Shown: positions 18,964-27,881, counted from the first letter of the stretch. The stretch is DNA of 64,000 bases from Haloglomus salinum (GCF_024298825.1 NZ_CP101153.1:62001-126000); one strand, 5' to 3'. Numbers and translations: made by a program. The notes: generated by a model from the sequence alone, not told the origin.

Positions 18964-20424
18964 TCAGAACTTATCCTTGATGTGTTGCAGACCGAGACGA
19001 GCTACAAGATGTGCTGGCCCCCGTTTCGGGAGGTCACAGGCAGTACGCAGATGGCTCGGTGGATCACTACCGTCGAAATCCATCTCCCAGCCAAGATCGT
19101 CGCCGAACCGTTTTACAGCGGTTTCTGCACGTTTACAAATAGGACCAGGATCCAGCGATCGGACCTCGTTATCGTGCATGAGTAGCTCGCCATCGACAAT
19201 CGTTGACTCGACATCGCCGGCCGTCGCCGTGTTCACTACTAGTGCTGGGATGTTCGTCTTCGGTGCGAACTTGGGATCCGTCAAATCCAGCACTATAAGA
19301 TCCGCGCGCTTTCCGGGTTCGATACTGCCGATTTCGTCCCCAACGCCAAGCGCCCTCGCTCCGTCGATGGTAAGCATCCGAATCAGCTCCATCGAGTGAA
19401 ACTGATTTGTCCCGAAGGAGAGGTTAGCCGCCAACCGTGTCTGTCTGGCTTCGCCCAGCAGGTCGCTCGAGTCGTGCCAGTAGTGATCGTCGAGACCGAG
19501 TCCAACTGTTGTACCGGCCTCTCGTAGCGACGGCACGGGTGTCCATTCGGTTTCCCCATCCGGTTCCCAGTAACAGAAGATGGACGGGCAGTGGGCGACG
19601 GATGCGTCGTTTGCTGCCATCCGCTCGGTATCGTCATCGTCGGCGACGCGAAAGTGGGCAGCGACGAGACGCTCGTTCAACAATCCGACCTCTTCCAGCA
19701 GCGCAAGTGAGTCCTCAGCGTCGTTCGCCCGGGCCATCGTGTTGCTTGCGTCCAACTCGAGGAGGTGCGTGTGGACAGGTAGGTCGGGATACTCGGTTGC
19801 AAGATTAGCAGTACGTTCCCAGACGTCCCGAGAGCACGACCAGTCGTCGTGAGGACAAACCGTCGCCTGAATCCTCCCATCGTAGCTGCCGTGATACTCC
19901 TCGATGAACGAGCGAGCGCGCTCGAACTGCTCGTCTTCGGGAATATCCCAGAACAGGTCACTGATCCAGGGGCCGAAAAAGCCCCGTAGTCCGGCTTTAC
20001 CGAACGCTTCAGCCCCACGGCTCGGAAGCGCGTCCATCGCATTGGTCGTCGTGATACCACTCCGGATGAAATTTAGTGCGGCGAGATCACAGCCCGCTTC
20101 GACGAGATACTCGTATCGGCCTCGACCGAGCTGTTCACAGAGGGCGGTCATGTCGGCGAACAGCTCGCCGAGGCCCATTTCACTGAACGCACCGGTGAGT
20201 GCCGTCAGTTCGAGGTGGGCGTGGGCGTTGACCAGCCCCGGCATGACGAGCCGGTCGCGTCCGTCAATGACGGTGTCGGCGGCCGCGTCGGCGTCATTCG
20301 GTTCGGATGGTCGAACCTCCCGAATCGCCCCGTTGTCGACGACGACTGTCCCGTTCCGATACAGATGGTTCTCTGCATCGACGGTCAGCACTATCGCGTC
20401 GTGAATCAGGATATCTGCCGTCAT
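18964..20424 (-). CDS. Amidohydrolase-family deaminase/chlorohydrolase
   Basis: This 486-aa enzyme belongs to the amidohydrolase superfamily branch of MtaD, guanine deaminase and AtzA/TrzN. The metal-binding HxH is NAHAHLE. Later ligands and catalytic residues appear as VHTHLLE, AAHF, VAHCPS and LGLDDHYW, in family order. The C-terminal IEPGKRADLIVLD closes the composite beta-sandwich. It probably hydrolyses an aromatic or heterocyclic C-N (or C-Cl) bond using one divalent metal; the substrate is unknown. The ATG at 20424 was chosen over the GTG 21 bases upstream because GGAGGG sits about eight bases before it. It is 184 bp downstream of the P450 gene, and both read leftward. Confidence 0.85.
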   Translation of the reverse strand: MTADILIHDAIVLTVDAENHLYRNGTVVVDNGAIREVRPSEPNDADAAADTVIDGRDRLVMPGLVNAHAHLELTALTGAFSEMGLGELFADMTALCEQLGRGRYEYLVEAGCDLAALNFIRSGITTTNAMDALPSRGAEAFGKAGLRGFFGPWISDLFWDIPEDEQFERARSFIEEYHGSYDGRIQATVCPHDDWSCSRDVWERTANLATEYPDLPVHTHLLELDASNTMARANDAEDSLALLEEVGLLNERLVAAHFRVADDDDTERMAANDASVAHCPSIFCYWEPDGETEWTPVPSLREAGTTVGLGLDDHYWHDSSDLLGEARQTRLAANLSFGTNQFHSMELIRMLTIDGARALGVGDEIGSIEPGKRADLIVLDLTDPKFAPKTNIPALVVNTATAGDVESTIVDGELLMHDNEVRSLDPGPICKRAETAVKRFGDDLGWEMDFDGSDPPSHLRTACDLPKRGPAHLVARLGLQHIKDKF

Positions 20425-20599
20425 GCTTGATTCCCTCCGGGACACTGTGTCTGCCCATCAGGAAATAGTAGGGTTGCTTCGCGCCATATAGCATGAGCTA
20501 CTGAATCGGAGACCCGAGCATCCGTGAGATCGAACGGGGCGGAACACATCTCTTCCAGTATCGCTACCCTGTTCATCCCAGCCGAAGGGTGGATGATCC

Positions 20600-20611
20600 T
20601 GAAACGTTTCA
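20600..20611. promoter_or_regulatory. Perfect 12-bp palindrome TGAAACGTTTCA
   Basis: The palindrome overlaps the P450 stop codon and lies about 175 bases upstream of the amidohydrolase start. It may be an operator for that gene or chance. Confidence 0.3.
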
Positions 20612-21937
20612 ACATTTCTCGAGTTCTATCTCGATCGGTTCAGCGGGCTTGAGGTTCGTACTGGCAATCAACTCCGGGCTCGGGTCGGAGACGAGGTCGA
20701 ACGAATACTCGTTGAGAATCGTTGCGAGCACCGTCTTCATCTCCATACGAGCGAACCGCATCCCGATGCAGTGACGAGGTCCGCCGCCGAACGGGAAGTA
20801 GGCGTACTCCGGGCGGTCGTCGTCGTCGTCCGCGAACCGCTCCGGGCGGAACGTTTCTGGGTCGTCCCACCACGCCGAATCGCGATGGACGGCCCACTGC
20901 GGCAGCACCAAGGTAGTTCCCTCAGGAATAGTATACCCCTGTAACTCCACGTCCTGCGAGGTTTCCCGGAAGAACATATACACGGGCGGATAGAGGCGTA
21001 ACGCCTCGTCGATCACGTTTTCTGTCTGTTCGAGCTTGGGGAGATCCTTGGCGGTCAGGTTCTCGTCACAGGCGGCGTCGATTTCTGCCCGGAGCGCAGC
21101 CTGCTCGTCAGGGTGCTGCGCGAGACAGAGTAACGTGTAGGTCAATCCGAGCGCAGTCGTCTCGTGCCCTGCGAAGAGGAACGTGACCATGTTGTCTCGG
21201 AACTCTTCTCGTGTCAGGTCACTCGCTTCGACGACCTCCACGAGGATCGACAACAGGTCATCGCCACGGTGCTCTGGGTTCTGTTCCCGCCGCTGTCGGG
21301 CCAGATCGTCGACGAACTGCTGGAGTTCGTCGGTTTTCTGCCTGTAGCGCCGATTCGTCGGCGTTGGGAGACGGTCCGGAAGGAACGACCAGAACCTGCT
21401 CGTATCGAAGCGCGCAAGGATTGCGTCCGAGGCCTCCGAGACGACCGGGTTCTCCGTCACATCCACGCCGAACAATGTCCGTCCGAGTACGTCTATCGTC
21501 ATCTCGGTCATCCGGTCGTTCACGTCAACGACCATCCCGTCACGCCACTGTTCGACCGTCTCTTCCGCAGTGGTACGCATCTCGGGAACGTACGTGTTTA
21601 TCCGATTCCGATAGAATGCTGGTTGGACCTGTGTCCGTTGGTTCTGCCACTGACCTCCTCCCGTGACGAATAACCCCTCACCCATTGCGTCGGCGAGATT
21701 CCGGGTCAACACCTCGCCCTTCTCGAAGGCCTCGTGACTGTCGAGGAGTACTTGCTGTATCGCGTCGGGATGGGCAATCATGCACGCCTCTGTCCCGAAT
21801 ACTTCGTAACTCGCGATGCGACCGTACTCGTCGCGTAACTCCTCGAAGAACCCGAAGATATCGTAGCTCAGATCAACTGTATTACCGACGACTGGTAATC
21901 CGCGTGGACCGGGTGGATATCTCACTTCCGTGTTCAT
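20609..21937 (-). CDS. Cytochrome P450 monooxygenase
   Basis: This 442-aa P450 has all signature motifs. The I-helix oxygen-activating motif is AGHETT, the K-helix ExxR is EALR, PERF follows in ETFRPERFA, and the heme loop is FPFGGGPRHCIG with axial Cys390. The N-terminus (YPPGPRGLPVVGN) has a proline-rich hinge but no membrane anchor, so the enzyme should be soluble. It resembles the CYP102/CYP4-like bacterial-archaeal type. Redox partners are not encoded nearby; haloarchaeal ferredoxins could serve. Neighbours are an amidohydrolase downstream and an ABC exporter upstream, all leftward, which suggests modification and export of a small molecule. That link is inference. Confidence 0.95.
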   Translation of the reverse strand: MNTEVRYPPGPRGLPVVGNTVDLSYDIFGFFEELRDEYGRIASYEVFGTEACMIAHPDAIQQVLLDSHEAFEKGEVLTRNLADAMGEGLFVTGGGQWQNQRTQVQPAFYRNRINTYVPEMRTTAEETVEQWRDGMVVDVNDRMTEMTIDVLGRTLFGVDVTENPVVSEASDAILARFDTSRFWSFLPDRLPTPTNRRYRQKTDELQQFVDDLARQRREQNPEHRGDDLLSILVEVVEASDLTREEFRDNMVTFLFAGHETTALGLTYTLLCLAQHPDEQAALRAEIDAACDENLTAKDLPKLEQTENVIDEALRLYPPVYMFFRETSQDVELQGYTIPEGTTLVLPQWAVHRDSAWWDDPETFRPERFADDDDDRPEYAYFPFGGGPRHCIGMRFARMEMKTVLATILNEYSFDLVSDPSPELIASTNLKPAEPIEIELEKC

Positions 21938-22180
21938 ATCTTGTTTTCGATACTTGGGCTCCGATAGTGCTCGAATGCGATACGGGTGCCATCTGCTGAC
22001 GTGACTGTTCGCATCGTGTGGATTTCTTCGTTGATGCGCGAAGAGTGAACCCCTGTCTCTCAGTCATTCGACTCTTTTTGTGGGGGTCCTTCTGCCAGTG
22101 GTCTCGTTAGGCTCTCCTGAGAGAATCGTTCAGAGAAACAGTTGACTCAGCGAGTCTACGAAAACGAGCAGAAGGGACCG

Positions 22181-23098
22181 TTACTGAACTTCAGCCCTGG
22201 AGGCCCGCTTGAGAAGGCGAATCGCGATACCACCTAGTACGACGTTGAACCCGAGAAGAACCACAGTTGCAGGGACGACCGTGTTCCAGAGTCCCCCGAG
22301 CGATGTTATCTCGATGACCGACATTACGTCCTGTCCGAGCATCAGCGCCCGGATCGCATCGACACCGTACGTGATGGGATTGGCGACTGCGACTGCCTGA
22401 ATCCAGCCAGGGAGGACCTCTAATGGAAGAAACGCACTAGAGATGAAGAGAAGAGGGAACGTCAGGAGGTTCGCGATCATCACGGTGGCCTCTCGGTCAC
22501 GTGTAACGAGCGCGACGATATTCGAGTACGCCATGAAGACCCCACCGAAGATGACGGTCACAGTGAATATACCGAGTACGCCGAACACTCCTGTTTGGAG
22601 ATACTGCTCTGCGGTTGTACCCGATTTGAGAAGCAACAGGAGATATCCGAGCCCAAGGATGATACCTGTTTGAGCAGCGATTCGGACTACCTCCGACAGT
22701 GCTTTGCCGACAAACATGGCGCCTCGATTCATCGGGGAAATCAGCGTCTTGTCGAACATGCCGGTCTCCATATCGTCTACCAGTCCGATGCCGGAGACAG
22801 CAGCGGCTGCTAACGCTGACTGAATAATTATCGCGGGCGTGAGATACGTCACGTACGTAACGTCACTCTGTACCGACTGGGTCACGGCTCCGCCAGCGAT
22901 TGCGCCGAGGACTTCGGCCATTAGGACGAAGAAGATGATCGGCTGGATCAGTGACGTGAAGGTCACGTAGGGATTGCGGGAGGTCTTGACCAGCCACCGC
23001 TTGAAGCTGATCCGCGTGTCAGTCGCGGAACTGTTCCCCGATGCCCTCTTTGCCGGGTCCTCATCGATGGTGCCAGGCTCGTCGGTAACTCCGCTCAT
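22181..23098 (-). CDS. ABC-2 type exporter permease
   Basis: This 305-aa permease has six predicted membrane helices. The ABC-2 signature regions FKRWLVKTSRNPYVTFTSLIQPIIFF and the mid-domain LGLGYLLLLL are DrrB-like. The N-terminal 30 residues are soluble and acidic. It should pair with the ATPase encoded immediately upstream (4-bp ATGA overlap, so translation is coupled) to export a drug-like or lipid-like substrate. Clustering with P450 and amidohydrolase genes makes a small-molecule substrate plausible but unproven. Confidence 0.9.
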   Translation of the reverse strand: MSGVTDEPGTIDEDPAKRASGNSSATDTRISFKRWLVKTSRNPYVTFTSLIQPIIFFVLMAEVLGAIAGGAVTQSVQSDVTYVTYLTPAIIIQSALAAAAVSGIGLVDDMETGMFDKTLISPMNRGAMFVGKALSEVVRIAAQTGIILGLGYLLLLLKSGTTAEQYLQTGVFGVLGIFTVTVIFGGVFMAYSNIVALVTRDREATVMIANLLTFPLLFISSAFLPLEVLPGWIQAVAVANPITYGVDAIRALMLGQDVMSVIEITSLGGLWNTVVPATVVLLGFNVVLGGIAIRLLKRASRAEVQ

Positions 23099-24153
23099 CG
23101 AGCCACCTCCTGGGCACGCGTGGTCCCAGTACTGCTTCCGCTCTCACCAACATCCTCTCCCCCAGCCAGTGTGAGGAAGACGTCATCAAGCGTGGGGGAA
23201 TGGATGTCGAAATCAGTGATTGTGATGTCTGCCGCGGCAAGTTCGGTGAAGAGCTTGCTCGTGGCCGAACGGGCGTTATCAGCTTCGATGGTCAGGCCAT
23301 CGGGAGTCCGCTCGATAGCCACCGCGTCGATGGCATTGAGTTGGCGGACGGTGTTCCTCGCACAGCGCCGGGTCTCTTCTGACGGATCTTCCAGTGCGAG
23401 TGTGACGGTCTCCGTCCCAACAGCTGACTTGAGGGCATCCGGTGCTCCTGTGTGGGTGATCTGCCCATCCTGGAGGATGGCCAGGCGGTCACACAGTTCG
23501 TTTGCTTCTTCGAGATACTGCGTCGTCAGAAACACCGTCGTTCCCTGTTCATTGATCTTCTCGAAGTAGTTCCAGACCCGGAGTCGCGCCTCGGGGTCGA
23601 GCCCAGTCGTCGGCTCGTCGAGGAACACGACGGGTGGCCGATGGACGAGGACGGTAGCGGTATCGAGACGCTTCTGCATTCCTCCAGAGAACGTCTCTGC
23701 CCGCTTGTCCGCAACATCTCGCAAGTCGACGAGATCGAGCAGTTCCTCGATGCGATCCGCTCGCTCTGCTCTCGGAACGCCATACGTCCGGCACGCGACA
23801 CGTAGGTTCTCACGAGGTGTGAGCTCGAAGTCGATACTCGTTTCCTGGGCCATGTAGCCAATAGATTCGCGCACGGCCTGGGGGTCGTTCTTCGTATCGT
23901 AGCCGTTGATCCGGACCGACCCCTGTGTCGGATGTAGTAGTGTAACGAGGGTCTTGATAGTGGTCGTCTTCCCGGCCCCGTTCGGACCGAGGAACCCGAA
24001 GAACTCGCCCGAGTCGACGTCGAGAGAGACGCCCCGGACGGCTTCGGTCCCATCTTGGTACGTTACACGGACATCCTCTGCGACGATTGCTGATTGATGT
24101 GCCGAGGAATCTGTGTCGGACACAGATTGGTGCTGTGCCTGTTGTACTACCAT
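23095..24153 (-). CDS. ABC exporter ATPase (DrrA-like)
   Basis: This 352-aa ATP-binding subunit has Walker A GPNGAGKTTT, signature FSGGMQKRLD, Walker B VVFLDEPTTGLDP and the H-loop TTQYLEEA. The C-terminal 100 residues form the DrrA extension common in daunorubicin-type exporters. The ATG at 24153 was chosen over a TTG two codons earlier. A TATA-like TTTAAA lies at 24211-24216, about 60 bases upstream, leaving a leader of roughly 30 bases. The stop codon overlaps the permease start. Confidence 0.93.
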   Translation of the reverse strand: MVVQQAQHQSVSDTDSSAHQSAIVAEDVRVTYQDGTEAVRGVSLDVDSGEFFGFLGPNGAGKTTTIKTLVTLLHPTQGSVRINGYDTKNDPQAVRESIGYMAQETSIDFELTPRENLRVACRTYGVPRAERADRIEELLDLVDLRDVADKRAETFSGGMQKRLDTATVLVHRPPVVFLDEPTTGLDPEARLRVWNYFEKINEQGTTVFLTTQYLEEANELCDRLAILQDGQITHTGAPDALKSAVGTETVTLALEDPSEETRRCARNTVRQLNAIDAVAIERTPDGLTIEADNARSATSKLFTELAAADITITDFDIHSPTLDDVFLTLAGGEDVGESGSSTGTTRAQEVAR

Positions 24154-24210
24154 AGGCAATTAGCATATCACGACGAATCTAGGTAGGCGCTCCTCGAATT
24201 CATGCGGCTG

Positions 24211-24216
24211 TTTAAA
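24211..24216 (-). promoter_or_regulatory. TATA box for the ABC exporter operon
   Basis: ATTTAAAC on the minus strand sits in the 91-base gap between the HTH_10 gene stop and the ATPase start, with a predicted leader of about 30 bases. Confidence 0.5.
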
Positions 24217-24244
24217 TCCCCAACGAACAGCGAGTCGATCTGGA

Positions 24245-24931
24245 TTAGTTCGGAAGTGCCGGCCACATCGTAGCCAGGGTTTCTTCTATGAGTTGGGTTT
24301 GTGCTCGGCGAAGTCGTTCGGAGACAGAAGACGGAGATAGGTTCAGCTCCTCCGCAATATCTTCCAAGGATGCCTGCCGGGGGATTTCGAAATAACCCAG
24401 TTCATATGCGATCCGGAGCGCTTCGTGTTGGCGGTCAGTAAGTCCGTCGCCCGGTGGTTCGGATTCGCCGTCCTGTGTGAGGCGATGTAACCGGAAGTCA
24501 GCGTTCCGCTGCCAGAACGAGGAGAACTTATTGAATGCATCCCGATCTGCAAACCAACCGGTCTGTCGCCAGCCGTCCGGTCTCACGTCGATCCGCTGGA
24601 TGATAGCGTCGGCCGTTGCGAGGGCCTCTAGCCCCTCGAGATCGTCAAGATACTCACCGAGTTGCTCCTCCAGACTGAGCGCTGGGAGTACCTGATATCG
24701 ACGAGTTTCGCCAGCCTGTCCAACGAGCGTCCACTCTCCGACATCGTATGCCTCGGTTAATGCGTGCTCGATCTTCGACTGGAATCCGTCTTGTACGGTA
24801 ACGAGAAACAGCGGCCGGTTTCCGTGATTGAACTGCATATCGAGTGTCAATGTCGCTTCGCGAACGGTTGCCGCCACTCCAGTCAGTGGCAGCCCCGGAC
24901 AGTCGATACCGAATTCAGCGACGAGTCCCAT
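24245..24931 (-). CDS. HTH_10 (Bat-type) transcriptional regulator
   Basis: This 228-aa haloarchaeal regulator has an N-terminal bacterio-opsin-activator-like domain (about residues 1-150) and a C-terminal HTH_10 domain. The latter has the hallmark LTDRQHEALRIAYELGYFEIPRQASLEDIA followed by the recognition helix LSPSSVSERLRRAQ. The ATG at 24931 (MGLVAEFG) is preferred to the longer frame. It lies directly upstream of, and in line with, the ABC exporter, P450 and amidohydrolase genes, so it may control them. The signal is unknown. Confidence 0.88.
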   Translation of the reverse strand: MGLVAEFGIDCPGLPLTGVAATVREATLTLDMQFNHGNRPLFLVTVQDGFQSKIEHALTEAYDVGEWTLVGQAGETRRYQVLPALSLEEQLGEYLDDLEGLEALATADAIIQRIDVRPDGWRQTGWFADRDAFNKFSSFWQRNADFRLHRLTQDGESEPPGDGLTDRQHEALRIAYELGYFEIPRQASLEDIAEELNLSPSSVSERLRRAQTQLIEETLATMWPALPN

Positions 24932-25123
24932 GTGCTGCCGTTTCGACCGTCCATATTGAGTGTTGATGCAATAGTTCACGGACGACAGGATATCTAACGA
25001 TTACAGCGCGGGTTCCACGAGTGGCCGACCCGTAGTCATCTACTCGATGTTATTCTGCCCCGGCCGCTATGACCCTCAACGGTCCTCTCTCCCAACTGAC
25101 GCTGAACGGTACGTCTCACCTGC

Positions 25124-25146
25124 TTAAATAAGACCGAAATATTTCG
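25124..25146 (+). promoter_or_regulatory. TATA box plus CGAAATATTTCG operator
   Basis: A TTAAATA TATA box (25124-25130) is followed four bases later by a perfect 12-bp palindrome CGAAATATTTCG (25135-25146). The palindrome lies between the TATA box and the predicted transcription start near 25152, a position where a bound repressor would block polymerase entry. It serves the CxxC-protein gene at 25184. Confidence 0.6.
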
Positions 25147-25183
25147 ATGAACAGTCTCCAGCTATCAGCCCCGATATTGCGGC

Positions 25184-25630
25184 ATGGTTGAACTCCAGAC
25201 GGATTATTATGCGCATGCACCAGAAGCCATCGACGGACTCGACCGAATTGCCGAGTACCTTGAGGAATCTGACATAGAGCCAGACCTACTCGAATTGATC
25301 AAGTTGCGTGCCTCGCAAATCAACGGCTGTGGCCACTGTACAGAGCTTCATTTCGAGCGGCTCGAAGAACTTGGAGAAGATTCGCAGCGACTATCGGTTC
25401 TCACAGCGTGGGATGAGGTTCCATACTTTTCATCTCGCGAGGAGGCAGCATTAGCTTGGACGGAGGAAGTCACACAAATTTCGCAGGAAATCTCTGAGAG
25501 CAGTTACGAGAAGGTACATGATGAGTTTTCAGATGAAGAACTGGTTATGATTACGGTCGCGATCAATTTCATCAACTTCTACAACCGACTCGCACTCTGC
25601 TTTCGCAGGCCATCAGACGAGGAGCCGTAA
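25184..25630 (+). CDS. Carboxymuconolactone decarboxylase/AhpD-family protein
   Basis: This 148-aa protein of the CMD/AhpD fold has the peroxidatic-type CxxC motif NGCGHCTELH (Cys49 and Cys52), with the following His. The family consists of helical oligomers with alkylhydroperoxidase or related thiol activity. Start and length match family members. It has its own promoter with a repressor-type palindrome. It is followed after 58 bases by an alpha/beta-hydrolase gene and a lipoprotein gene, which are probably co-transcribed. Base use is less GC-rich than in the core genes, in keeping with the accessory region. Confidence 0.88.
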   Translation: MVELQTDYYAHAPEAIDGLDRIAEYLEESDIEPDLLELIKLRASQINGCGHCTELHFERLEELGEDSQRLSVLTAWDEVPYFSSREEAALAWTEEVTQISQEISESSYEKVHDEFSDEELVMITVAINFINFYNRLALCFRRPSDEEP

Positions 25631-25688
25631 AAAGGGCCCCATGACTGAGAGAACGGCTTAGCCTCGTTGCCCTCGAACTCAGCGTTGC

Positions 25689-26492
25689 ATGACGACGACA
25701 GAGACCGTAGACGGGACAGAGATAGCGTACGAACGATACGGTGACGGCCAACCACTGATCCTTCTCCACGGGGGGATGGCCTCTCGACAGTACTGGAATC
25801 CGGTCTTGCCGCATTTCGAAGAGTATGCCGCTGTGGTTCCGCAGCGACCGGGCTTCGGAACGTGCCTCGACGATCAAGAGGAGACAAGCGCGGAAGAAGT
25901 ACTTCACCGCGAGACGCAGTACGTTCGCACACTCGTCAACGCGATCGACGGCGAGCCGATCCTCTCCGGCCACTCCTACGGTGCATTGACCGCAGTAGAG
26001 TCCGCGACAGATACAGTGGTCGATGCGGTCGTCGCATACGAACCGGCGGCACTCCCCGAGGAGTATCGCACGGAAGCCAATCTCGCCGAGCGGATGAGTG
26101 ACTTGCTTGAGGAAGGTGACCGCCGGGAAGCCGTGAAACGCTACATCGAGGATGTGCTCCACCCGGATGGAATCGACGATCTCGACGCGTGGTTGGCAGA
26201 ATGGCCCGTCTGGCCGGGATGCGTGGAACTCGCCGAAGAGGTCGTGAGGATGAACCGAGCCGTCGAGCGGTACGAGCTACCTGAAGCTCTCGACGTTAGA
26301 GTGCCCGTACTCGTGATGACCGGAACCGAAGGACCAGCATTCCTCCGAGAGAGTGCCCGTAGTTTTCATAACGCCCTCCCCCACAGTCGCCTCGTCGAGT
26401 TCGACGGCGTCAGTCACAGCGGTCCGAGTGAGGCGCCGAAACGAATTGCAGCTGAGATCGACTCGTTCCTTGTGAGCAGTCGTAATGAGTAG
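25689..26492 (+). CDS. Alpha/beta hydrolase
   Basis: This is a 267-aa alpha/beta-hydrolase. The oxyanion motif is LLHGGMAS. The nucleophile elbow is LSGHSYGAL with Ser96. The acid is probably the Asp/Glu in VMTGTEGP, and the base is His243 in GVSHSGPS. It could be an esterase, lactonase or C-C hydrolase. Its position after the CMD-family gene is suggestive of an aromatic or lactone substrate but not decisive. Its last eight bases overlap the next gene's start, pointing to translational coupling. Confidence 0.85.
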   Translation: MTTTETVDGTEIAYERYGDGQPLILLHGGMASRQYWNPVLPHFEEYAAVVPQRPGFGTCLDDQEETSAEEVLHRETQYVRTLVNAIDGEPILSGHSYGALTAVESATDTVVDAVVAYEPAALPEEYRTEANLAERMSDLLEEGDRREAVKRYIEDVLHPDGIDDLDAWLAEWPVWPGCVELAEEVVRMNRAVERYELPEALDVRVPVLVMTGTEGPAFLRESARSFHNALPHSRLVEFDGVSHSGPSEAPKRIAAEIDSFLVSSRNE

Positions 26493-27003
26493 AGATACAG
26501 CTCAACGGCCGACCGCCGATAGGGCCAGCAGCATAGTATCCAGACGCAAGGTCCTCACGGGTCTCGGAGCGACTGCTGCGGCTGGTCTTGCCGGCTGCAG
26601 CGGCACCGAATCGGGCGGAACGGAAACCGTGGACTGTCACAGCTCTGCACTCGAGCACGGCGAGGGGGATGTCCTCGACGGGGGGGTGATGGCGACTGTG
26701 GAGGACAGGGATGTCCGCCTGGTGGTTCCCCTATCCGTCGAAACGGTACGCAGCCAGAACGTCGATCGACTCGAACTGGTCGATGCCTCAGGGGTGGTAG
26801 CACACGTGATTCCTGTGTCCCCGGAGGACCAGAACGTGATGGCCAACAAGATGGGAGTCGGTGAGGGACAACTCCAGTACGAACAGTATCTCGCCCAGCG
26901 GCCCTTCCACGGTCAGTACAGAGTCATCGCCCTTGATCGAAGCGGGACCGAACTTGACTCGATTACCATCGAGTTCAACTGTTTCCCTGAACTCGAGGAC
27001 TGA
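26485..27003 (+). CDS. Exported Tat lipoprotein of unknown function
   Basis: This 172-aa protein has a twin-arginine signal after a short hydrophilic leader (VSRRKVLTGLGATAAAGL), then a lipobox LAGC at about residue 38. The mature part is beta-rich, with TVEDRDVRLVVPLSVETV and a final NCF. It holds a second and third Cys (DCHSS and FNCF) that could form a disulfide. I do not recognise the family. The start overlaps the hydrolase gene by eight bases, so the two are coupled. It may be a surface component that works with the hydrolase; this is inference. Confidence 0.75.
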   Translation: MSRDTAQRPTADRASSIVSRRKVLTGLGATAAAGLAGCSGTESGGTETVDCHSSALEHGEGDVLDGGVMATVEDRDVRLVVPLSVETVRSQNVDRLELVDASGVVAHVIPVSPEDQNVMANKMGVGEGQLQYEQYLAQRPFHGQYRVIALDRSGTELDSITIEFNCFPELED

Positions 27004-27054
27004 GACTAGTCCTGAATATCTCTGTTATTTAAGTAATGGTCTGGCCAGAGTATA

Positions 27055-27735
27055 CTAATTTGTTGATGTCGAATTCTGTCGAATGCTGTCCCAATCTGTA
27101 ACATCTGTGACTGTTCCGTTCGTCAAGTCGATACTGACCGAATATTTCAGACTATCCCGTCCATCATCTCTAGGTTGTCTGATACGAACGACTGCTTGGT
27201 CCTCTACGTAACGCGGTTCTCGCTTGACCGTTACCGACCCATCCTCTCGATTGTCCGTGCCAGTGTCTGTAATCGTAAACTCACCGCTGGTCTGGTTGCT
27301 GTCAATCCTCACATCGTAAGACCGTTGACTGGAGGCGGACAGATTCAACCCCCTGACCGGCTCGACTGTGAGCTCGTACTCGCCCATCGAAGCCAGTGCT
27401 TGCTCCACGGTGTGATTGTTCATCGCAACCATCCGTGCCCGCTCGCGTTCAGCCTCCGTCAGCGGTCGGTTTGTACTCGTCTTCACAGTGAACTGGCCGG
27501 TACTCGTTTGTTCGACCGTTATCTCGCTCACGTTGGTGAGGTCGGTTACTACGGTTTCCGAACCCCCTGTTCCAACGAACGTGACGTTCTCGTTGGACAC
27601 GACGAACTCACCCGCTGTGCCGGAATTCGAGACCGGCGCGGTCACGCCGAAGGCAGTTCCCATGCCCGCTACCGCTACCCCGATCACGGTGAGCCCGGCG
27701 AGGACGAACAGCCGCGTACGAATGACCTCGGTCAT
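27055..27735 (-). CDS. Membrane-anchored exported protein of unknown function
   Basis: This 226-aa protein has one N-terminal hydrophobic helix (RLFVLAGLTVIGVAVAGMGTAFGV), acting as signal or anchor. The extracellular part is Thr/Ser/Asn-rich with many N-glycosylation sequons (NVT, NVS, NHT, NQT, NGT). No enzyme motif is seen. TATTAAT at 27762-27768 (minus strand) is placed for a leaderless transcript from the ATG at 27735. The gene diverges from the membrane-anchored winged-helix regulator, and a GTTTCA array lies between the two promoters, so it is a likely target of that regulator. Confidence 0.75.
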   Translation of the reverse strand: MTEVIRTRLFVLAGLTVIGVAVAGMGTAFGVTAPVSNSGTAGEFVVSNENVTFVGTGGSETVVTDLTNVSEITVEQTSTGQFTVKTSTNRPLTEAERERARMVAMNNHTVEQALASMGEYELTVEPVRGLNLSASSQRSYDVRIDSNQTSGEFTITDTGTDNREDGSVTVKREPRYVEDQAVVRIRQPRDDGRDSLKYSVSIDLTNGTVTDVTDWDSIRQNSTSTN

Positions 27736-27783
27736 ACTGTCATAATTCGGTGGAAAACCTGATTAATACTGGGATGAAACGAC

Positions 27784-27826
27784 TTTGAAACCAGTTTCAA
27801 ACGCGTTTCACGCGTGTTTCACGCAC
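27784..27826 (+). promoter_or_regulatory. GTTTCA array with 11-bp period (operator region)
   Basis: The palindrome TTTGAAACCAGTTTCAAA (27784-27801) runs into two further GTTTCA units. The three GTTTCA hexamers start at 27794, 27805 and 27816, exactly 11 bases apart, so they lie on one face of the DNA. The array sits between divergent TATA boxes (27762-27768 minus; 27852-27858 plus). It is a strong candidate binding array for a cooperatively bound regulator, most simply the product of the gene at 27882. Confidence 0.65.
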
Positions 27827-27851
27827 TCTGTAGCCGATATGAATCGATGGC

Positions 27852-27858
27852 TATATTT
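27852..27858 (+). promoter_or_regulatory. TATA box for the membrane-anchored regulator
   Basis: TATATTT is centred 27 bases before the ATG at 27882, predicting a leaderless mRNA and supporting that start. Confidence 0.65.
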
Positions 27859-27881
27859 TTCTGTAATATGATGGTTTCCAT

